Shown: piece by piece, positions 57,081 to 64,000 of the stretch
Layout: the number at the start of each line of letters is the position of its first letter
Position numbering within the stretch: the first letter of the stretch is position 1
Source: Ophiura sarsii
Lineage: Eukaryota > Echinodermata > Ophiuroidea > Amphilepidida > Ophiuridae
Length of the DNA stretch: 64,000 bases
Direction: 5' to 3'
Assembly (NCBI GenBank): GCA_035610835.1
Contig: CM069459.1
Coordinates: forward strand, 25,063,636 to 25,127,635
Position numbers and translations under genes: made by a program
Notes under the pieces: model-generated
The model's database searches: none
Told to the model about the DNA's origin: nothing
What the model saw: the letters and a program-made list of their open reading frames with translations, nothing else

Positions 57081-57302
57081 GGGGGATTGTCCAAAATTAT
57101 CGCCATTTTCTTTCACATACATACGTACAGAGCGTATGTAACTTTTTACCCCCCTTGTGTTACGTACGCAATTAATGGTAAAAATGTCATGGCTTGATAA
57201 AAAATGCCTGCCTCTCAAGATCACCATGTAAGTTGTGTACGCGTTGGGTATATTTTTACCCATCCCCCTGTTACATAATTGGCAAAAGTTATGGACGATC
57301 CC
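57081..57302. mobile_element. GGGG-TGTCC / TAA-type MITE, copy 2
   Basis: GGGGGATTGTCCAAAATTAT, CGTACAGAGCGTATGTAAC, TGCCTGCCTCTCAAGATCAC and AAGTTATGGACGATCCC parallel 36674-36922. More diverged. Confidence 0.8.
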
Positions 57303-57712
57303 TCGCCCATGTTTGGGGTAATTTTACTATTTGTATGTACTTAAGAAAATTATGAAAAATGGTAAGAAAATTCATCTACATTAGTTTGGGAATAAATGTA
57401 TCGGGGGGAGCAGATGGGCGCAAATAATGGGATTCATTCATTTATTTATTTATTCATTTATCAATTTTTTTATTTTGTTCAACTGGGCAAAAAGGTTCCA
57501 GAACTTCCTGACGACAGTCATGGTTAAACGTGTAGTTCTCTATTTGCATTCCATGTGTGCAACAGCTGTTTTAGAACACATCTCTTATAGTATTTACTTA
57601 ATCAAAAGTCAACAATGATAATCAAATTTTTGAGAAATAATCCTAAAATATGTCACAAAGAATGTCACGCAAACATTGACATTAAGAGACGTACTATTAG
57701 ATTCTCAGGGTT

Positions 57713-57743
57713 GGGGGGGTGGGGGGGGGGGGGGGGGGGGGGG
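57713..57743. repeat. Poly-G tract (7 + 23 G)
   Basis: Two G-runs separated by one T. Confidence 0.95.
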
Positions 57744-58835
57744 CATAGAGGTTTTTGAAGAAAAAAACACCAACTTGACTCGCTGATGAGTACAAACAAG
57801 AACTGTCTTTAACAATTCAGGATAACTGTTGGACCACTTTGAGGACTTCGTTGAAATCAACCCCCCAGTCCCCCCATTCAATGTTGTTCGGAACCGTTTC
57901 ATCACCACGGTCGTTGGGACCCTCAACATTAATTGGTGGGGGCGGGGGAGGGATATTAGTTAGTAGATAGCTCAAGCTCTCCACCACAAGTTTGTTGCAA
58001 AATCAGCGCTTGAAAATAGTCCCTTAAAGTGGGATATTAGCAAAGAAATGGACTATGTGGTCCAACACCAATTTTCCAGGATTGTAGTAAAGAAACAGTA
58101 CCATACAACGCAGAAGTAAGAAGTGAGACTAGAGAATACTATTTGGTTCAGCCAGTAGGGAGGTCACGCTGCATGTCATATTTTGTTATACGCAAGAAAA
58201 CAATGGAGTCATAGTGACTGCAATATTTGCTAGAAATAGCTTCGGGAAATGGTCTATTGGGCATCTCAAAAACTAATAAACGTGTTAAAAATCATGTAGA
58301 ATTTTAGAGGAGAGTCAATAACATCTGCAGAACAGTAAAATGTATAGTTTTAAACACGTTTGATGACCAAATTTATGTCGTACAATGCCGGAAAATTCAC
58401 GTTTTGAAAATCTGTGGTCTTCAAAATTACAGGAATCCTAACTCATTCTAAACCTCACCAAATCATGAAATGAATTTGGTGAAATGAACCCTCGTCTACA
58501 AAAAAGTCCGTGTACGTATTGCTCTATCTGCTTGGAGATAGCGAAGACCACGGTAACCTCATAGCTTTATACCACGGAATGAAATCTGTCATTGACATTA
58601 CATGGCGAAAATCGTACAGATTTGCACTGCAGACCTCTGTGTAGGGAGTGTTGACAATAGCATGACAATAGCAAGGTCGTTTGACTATTGTGTTTGTGCA
58701 TGTTTGTGACGACTGACCTTGTTTAACAATCTTCATAGCTTTCATATAGGAATTGGGTGACCTAACTATTGACTGGGTTGCTATATAGCTTAGTTAAGGA
58801 TTCAAATCAAATTAAATAAAGTCTCTTGATAACCA
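57744..58835. other. No gene recognised
   Basis: Short frames only; no domain or repeat recognised. Confidence 0.5.
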
Positions 58836-59112
58836 TAACCCTAACACTCCCGGTGGATTTCCCAACGAAATTTTTTTCAAGCAAAAAAACCACACACAAC
58901 AAGAGGTGCCACGCCCCGGGGTTTGAACCCACGACCTCTCGGTTACAAGTCCAACGCTCTACCAAGTGAGCCACGGGGGGAGCTATGCTGGGCGAGTGTA
59001 TTCGCCCAGCTATGTAGCCCGGGGCCATTATTTCACCCAAAAACCTCAGCGGCAGGTGGAACCGACAGGCTGGGAAATGGGATTTCATGGGGTGTGGGGC
59101 TGTAAGGGTTAA
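58836..59112 (-). mobile_element. TAACCCTAAC-capped tRNA-like element, twin A
   Basis: Caps TAACCCTAACACTCCCGG and GGGCTGTAAGGGTTAA. The minus-strand core CCCGTGGCTCACTTGGTAGA (A-box), GACTTGTAACC (anticodon region) and GTCGTGGGTTCAAACCCCGG (B-box) is close to a tRNA-Thr(TGT)-like sequence. The anticodon stem has mismatches and no matching acceptor stem is evident, so not a functional tRNA. Confidence 0.88.
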
Positions 59113-59170
59113 TCAAGGTGAAATTAGAGAAAAAAAGTGAACATTAAAAAGAAGGAAAAAAATCGTTCAA

Positions 59171-59447
59171 TAACCCTAACACTCCCGGTGGATTTTCCAA
59201 CGAAATTTTTTTCAAGCAAAAAAAACACACACAACAAGAGGTGCCACGCCCCGGGGTTTGAACCCACGACCTCTCGGTTACAAGTCCAACGCTCTACCAA
59301 GTGAGCCACGGGGGGAGCTATGCTGGGCGAGTGTATTCGCCCAGCTATGTAGCCCGGGGCCATTATTTCACCCAAAAACCTCAGCGGCAGGTGGAACCGA
59401 CAGGCTGGGATATGGGATTTCATGGGGTGTGGGGCTGTAAGGGTTAA
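59171..59447 (-). mobile_element. TAACCCTAAC-capped tRNA-like element, twin B
   Basis: Nearly identical to twin A over 277 bp, in the same orientation, separated by 58 bp of unrelated sequence. Confidence 0.9.
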
Positions 59448-60719
59448 TGAATATGTGATGTGATCTGTGAAAACCCATCGAATGTCGCCAGATGTGAAAT
59501 GGGGATTGTGGGTAAAAAAGAAAGAAGGTGAAAACCAATTCATTTTTAAATTACATTAGATTTTAACTTCAAAAACTTAAAGGAAATCCTTGCCATGGAA
59601 CTGTAGCTCTGATAAGTAGCATTATTATTATACAGACCACATCCGTAGGTTAAAGTTTTTAAAAGTGCCGCGTTAAGACAACACCGACTTTAGAATGAAA
59701 ACCAATCACCTGTATGGACGTCGCCATATTGATTGAAGCTATGACGAAACAGTTGCAAGATTTGCACAGCTGTTTCATGTATTGATTTTTTACGATTTAT
59801 GCATTGAATTCCTGCATGAATATGTGCAGCGACCTGTTGCTGATGAGGCGGTTTTAGTAAAAATAACGTCACTATATTGGGTATGGCTATCCCATCAGCA
59901 CTTTCGACACAAACAACCGGGCGCGAATTTCAAATTATCACGGGTTGGGGATGTGCAGTTTAAATTCGTTTTATTGAATATTATAGTTCTGTGTTCAATT
60001 AATCTGGTCAATATACATTAAATTATTATTTTCCTGCCATATAATGCTTGGTTTCATGAATAGCACTGTTCTCCTTTACGTCACTTTTCTGATTAACTTA
60101 TTCTATTGGACAATGTATCTTGTTCGGGCTGTTTTCATGATTTCTTGTGTTGCAGCTTTCTGCGACATCACATTCATCATTCACTCATAACTTTTTTTGT
60201 AGGGACCGCAAAAATATGATCGAAACAGTTCTGTAATCAGCACAGTTTCAGCTTTCGTATGATATAAATATCTCCAATATGAAAAATCCCACCATGTGGC
60301 GGGTTTTCACAGATCGCATCACATATGATTGCAGATAATAATTCTAAAAACAAATTAATTTTGGTAATCTATTTATCTAGTGATTAACAGTTTGAGAATG
60401 TCACCCTGTATCTAGTATCTATCTATAACCAGACTAATAAGAGAAAGGAAAACTCTACCAGGCCATTCAACTTTGGTTGTGTAATCAGAAATGGCGTGAC
60501 TGACTTCATTTGTTTGATTGAGTCAAGTGTCAAGCTGGAAATAACTTTCATTACTTATGGTTAAGGTGTGCATAGAGGACATAACTTTCCCCTGTATTCA
60601 ACTGGACTTCTAGTCTAGTAATTGTTCAACCCTAAACACCACTATCATAAGCCAAGCAGCACCTGTTTGCGCACGCACATGAAGTCCATCACATGAAGTC
60701 CATCCCATGCCGCAATACT
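59448..60719. other. No gene recognised
   Basis: Frames at 59690-59872 (minus) and 59782-60021 (plus) overlap and show no known domain. Confidence 0.5.
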
Positions 60720-60738
60720 CCCCCCCCCCCCCCCCCCC
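60720..60738. repeat. Poly-C tract (19 C)
   Basis: Uninterrupted C-run 40 bp upstream of a tRNA-like sequence. Confidence 0.95.
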
Positions 60739-60778
60739 GGTATAGATAGTTACCGAACATTTAGCCTGGCCAGGCCAA

Positions 60779-60852
60779 CGCTTGTGGTGTATTGGTTGAG
60801 TGAATCGCCTGCCAGTCTGGCAACCCGGGTTCAATTCCTGGCTAGCGCACCA
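60779..60852 (+). repeat. tRNA-Gly(GCC)-like sequence
   Basis: GCTTGTGGTGTATTGGTTGA (A-box), TCGCCTGCCAGTCTGGC (Gly GCC-like anticodon region) and CCGGGTTCAATTCCTGGC (B-box), ending TAGCGCACCA. CGCT at the 5' side can pair with AGCG at the 3' side. The acceptor stem is only 4-5 pairs and the anticodon arm is shifted, so a retro-derived or SINE-head origin is favoured over a working tRNA. Confidence 0.65.
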
Positions 60853-60859
60853 TAAATGA

Positions 60860-61949
60860 TAAAAAGCACATGTGGCGTATAATTTTGATCTATTTGATTG
60901 ATCTTTAATATGTATTTTTTATTACTAAACAGAAATTGGGGAAATAGGACCTACAATTTGCAATAAAATAATGAAATATAACAGAAAAGGTTTGGCCATT
61001 CAGCCATTTTTCCGATTACCTCCCCCCCCCCCCCCACCCCCACTCCAACGAAATTTCACAATTGTCCCCAAAAATGTTTTGGAAAAATGGGAACAGGACC
61101 CACACCCTATGGCCCAACATCAAAATCTTCTTCTAGTAGTCAATGCTGAGGTCCATCTCTTTTAATTTGCAACATAGTTTATTTTTATTTTTTTGACACC
61201 AATGCCACCTTAACATTTTACTCTGGCGATGACATATAGTTCATTAAAGGGCACGCTGGCCGTTTCACTCTCCCGATAAGAACTAGATTATTTTGACGTA
61301 GTAAAAGTACATTGGGAAATACCAGGGAAATGGATGACTCAACATTACTGGTCGGGAGGGATTGCATGTTGACTTCTAATAAAGTCATGTCATGAATGGT
61401 GTGACAAAAGTCGTCTTTATTCATCCTATCAGGGACACGGAGGCACCATTAAAGCTCCTCAATTTCTCCCTGTCCTCAACTGACGTCTTTACTGCTTTGA
61501 ATTGCGTTAGTCATTCTGGGCTTTGAAGTTTTGATAAAGTGAACAGTTGCCTGTATATATATCTAATTTCCAGCTAACTTCTTTGATTCATTCTGAAATG
61601 GGGTACATTATGATATAAGCCACAGACGTTTTCTATGGTCACTCTTCTAATCGATCTTCTTGGGAGCCTTAAAACTACTGTTTGATGATTTGTCAATTTC
61701 AGATCTGAAAAATATTTAGCTTTTTTGTTGCTCTTATGACATGCTTTCTGTTATTTTTGTCCTAACTTCAAATGTTTTGCCCCAATTAACCTTGATTTGA
61801 CCATTTTCTGCTTTATTTCAAGTTTGCCATTTAGAAATGGTGTTATGTTCCTTCCACCCTTGATCTTAATTCTACAAGATTGTTGGAGGGTGTTGAAACA
61901 CTACTCATGAACTGAAAAATAGAAAGAATTCCTTTAGTATACCTAAGCC
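60860..61949. other. No gene; a C-run
   Basis: C-rich run at 61022-61040. Nothing else recognised. Confidence 0.5.
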
Positions 61950-62780
61950 CTGGAGGTTCCCGCGATCGCGGTTTTCTCGCCGTGATTCTCGGGTTTTACC
62001 ATTTGCCTCGGTTTTCTAAAAGTATGCCGAGATTTCGCGGAATTTTTGGTTTTTTCCTCAACAAAACAAAATTTCGAATTTTTTCACAAAAATTGACCGA
62101 AATTAGTCCAAGAAAATCTTGAAATGTCATGTTAAATTTCGATCTATCGTACCAATCATACTAATCCAAACTTGGTTTGGAAAATCCCCCCGGAAAATAC
62201 CTTTTAAATGTAAACAATGTCTGGTTCCCGTATGTTATTTTCCCCATGTTACGCTGCGCCGTAAAATTGGTATCATCAATTTGAGATCGCACATGTTCTG
62301 ACGTAATGCATAATGATTAATGATGCCGCCTAGGTTGCTGGAAACGGGTTTCATAAAGAATTGACTAAGACTCTGCCGCCCTCTACATTTTGTTAATCAA
62401 TGTAACGTACGGTAATTTTTAGGATCGACTGGAAGCCACTGGGGGATGTACTCAAGATGGCGGCGCGTGTTCAAAACATTATTTCTTCCGTATAAAAAAT
62501 GTCAAAACGGAGGACATTAATTGGAATATTACGCAAATTATGAAACCCCTCTGCCAGGGATAAATTTGGAAATCAATATATTTTCTTGCGGAGAAGAAAA
62601 ATGGACTATAAAATAAGCTTATTTACTTTTTAAAGAGGTGATATTTGGGGGTGATTTTTTGGTCACATTTTTGGTCGCGGTTTCTCGCATTTGGTTTATT
62701 TTCGCGGCTTTTCTCGGTTTTGGTTGCAAATCCCGTGAATCGCGGTTTTAGTAAACTCGCCTCTCGGTTTTGGCCTAAAT
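61950..62780. repeat. CGCGGTTTTCTCGG-rich region
   Basis: Variants of TCGCGGTTTTCTCG occur at both ends (about 61970-62040 and 62675-62775) in the same orientation, suggesting long-terminal-repeat-like or tandem duplication; no TIRs or coding seen. Confidence 0.5.
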
Positions 62781-62951
62781 TTTTTTTTGCCGGACCAGGC
62801 GACCGACCACTCAATGTCTTCAATGGGTACTTTTAAAGAACGACCCATGGAATGGAATGGTATTCTAAATCTTAGCCAGAAAAAAACATTTTCCCAGGAA
62901 GCAAAACAACATCTCCCAGGCAGAAAGAATCCTCGACCTCCCCACCCCCCA

Positions 62952-62973
62952 CCCCCCCCCCCCCCCCCCCCCC
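62952..62973. repeat. Poly-C tract (22 C)
   Basis: Preceded by short C-runs broken by A. Confidence 0.95.
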
Positions 62974-63082
62974 ACACTTATGTATATCTTTAATCTTGAA
63001 AATCAAAATTTTCTTCCAAATACCAAATTTTCTGGGGAAGACATTTTAACCGCCACAGTCCCAGTAGAACAAACCACAATAT

Positions 63083-63359
63083 TAACCCTAACACTTTCGG
63101 GATGGAAATGTTGAAAAAGAATATCCGGGGTTGGAATTGGGCGAAATTTAGAGGGAAAAAACAGACTTGTCGACGATGGGATGCGATCTCGGGTCCTCCA
63201 GCATGGATGACCGTGTCTTAGTCCACTCGGCCGGCAATTAACAATTCCGTGCTCATTTATCACCCGCCGTCAGCGCCCGGCAAGATAGACTGAGGCGACA
63301 TGTGCTACCAGCATAGTTTGCAAATAGGATTTCATGGTGTTCAGGTCCGTAAGGGTTAA
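63083..63359 (-). mobile_element. TAACCCTAAC-capped tRNA-like element (Ser/Leu-like)
   Basis: Caps TTAACCCTAACACTTTCGGG and GTCCGTAAGGGTTAA. Minus-strand core GCCGGCCGAGTGGACTAAGA (A-box) and CCCGAGATCGCATCCC (B-box-like). Confidence 0.85.
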
Positions 63360-63600
63360 AGCCAACCTGAATAACTTTGTCAGTTGCATCAATATATTGA
63401 TTGCCGCTTTGTAGTTGGAAAAGGTTGCCAACCCCTAGAGTAATCTTACACTCACAAATGATTAACAATGATTAAAAAAAAGTACAGCCGGCACTTGGAT
63501 GTTAAAATGCATTGCCATCGCCGACTCATATGACATCAATTTAATGAACTATTTCCCATCCATTATTCTGAGAATCGACGCACCAAGGGATATTAGTTAA

Positions 63601-63858
63601 CAGCCCTTATATGGCAAAAGAATGTATCTTATATGTAGTTTCCTAACAGTATACTTCCTTTTAACATGATCAAAGTTAGCTTTTTTCTCCATAAATCATG
63701 TAGTGGTAAAAGGCAATATATCACTTTTATTGTCTTTACAAGTTGCAACCTTTTCCTAAGTGAGGATTATTGAACCAAGTTAACACAATCCATGTTAAAA
63801 GGAAGTATATAATTATGAAAGTACATCTAAGATACATCCTTTTGCCATAAAAGGGCTG
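63601..63858. mobile_element. MITE with CAGCCCTTATATGGCAAA ends
   Basis: Left CAGCCCTTATATGGCAAAAG, right CTTTTGCCATAAAAGGGCTG; arms of about 75 bp include GTATACTTCCTTTTAACATG and its complement. Confidence 0.88.
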
Positions 63859-64000
63859 TAGTGCAAGGCGTATGTGAATGTTTGCGTGCGTGCCGTATTC
63901 TAACACTGCTGACAACTTGTACTGCTATATAATACACTCTTCGAAAAAAAGGGGTTTCAAGTAAAACCTAAGAAAGTTTCTTGAACTGTCCTGTATTTGG

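Noticed and set aside
58900..58985. Functional tRNA gene on the minus strand
   Set aside because: A- and B-boxes are good but the anticodon stem has mismatches, no matching acceptor stem is evident, and the same core sits inside a repeated transposable unit.
62660..62993. Proline/glycine-rich frames near the poly-C tract
   Set aside because: Created by the homopolymer and its flanks.

Overview
This is an animal genomic window, about 64 kb, AT-rich, with GT-AG introns, very sparse coding sequence and dense transposon debris. The only gene I can support is the 3' part of SSRP1, the HMG-box subunit of the histone chaperone FACT, on the + strand between about 0.2 and 19.7 kb. Protein similarity to animal SSRP1 is strong across the dimerisation and middle domains. 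The organism is most likely a marine invertebrate, perhaps a non-vertebrate deuterostome such as an echinoderm or hemichordate. That guess rests on repeat style and protein resemblance and is weak.

Layout 1-20 kb: twelve SSRP1 exons (211-19682) join without any phase conflict and encode about 589 residues: the end of the N-terminal/dimerisation region, both PH-like folds of the middle domain, the acidic region, the HMG box, a glutamate run and part of the basic/serine tail. The first exons lie upstream of the window. The stop-codon exon was not found. The introns are full of small DNA transposons and one non-LTR retrotransposon fossil. The striking feature is that four exon-intron borders have been tandemly or partially duplicated: a 98-bp unit carrying exon 4 and its 5' splice site (12 copies), a unit of about 96 bp carrying the 3' splice site of exon 10, a 130-bp unit starting exactly at the exon 12 donor (6 copies), and a broken copy of the exon 6 acceptor region.

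Layout 20-64 kb: no gene could be supported. The sequence is a mosaic of (a) Tc1/mariner-type elements and foldbacks with TA target duplications, one keeping a Tc1 transposase C-terminus; (b) a MITE family of about 250 bp (MITE-A, six copies) with TIRs close to AACACTTTCCACGCGG; (c) a MITE family of about 200 bp (MITE-C) with TTCGCG-rich ends; (d) elements of about 277 bp capped by TAACCCTAAC / GTTAGGGTTA with a tRNA-like core; (e) other tRNA-like SINE pieces; (f) satellites and a 15-bp minisatellite; (g) long poly-G/poly-C tracts. Several insertions are nested, and sibling copies elsewhere in the window supply the empty-site sequence, so relative ages can be read directly.

The exons build one protein. 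The repeats have no evident joint function; their interest lies in their nested history and in how they crowd splice junctions of an essential gene. Coordinates of repeat edges are by eye and may be off by several bases.
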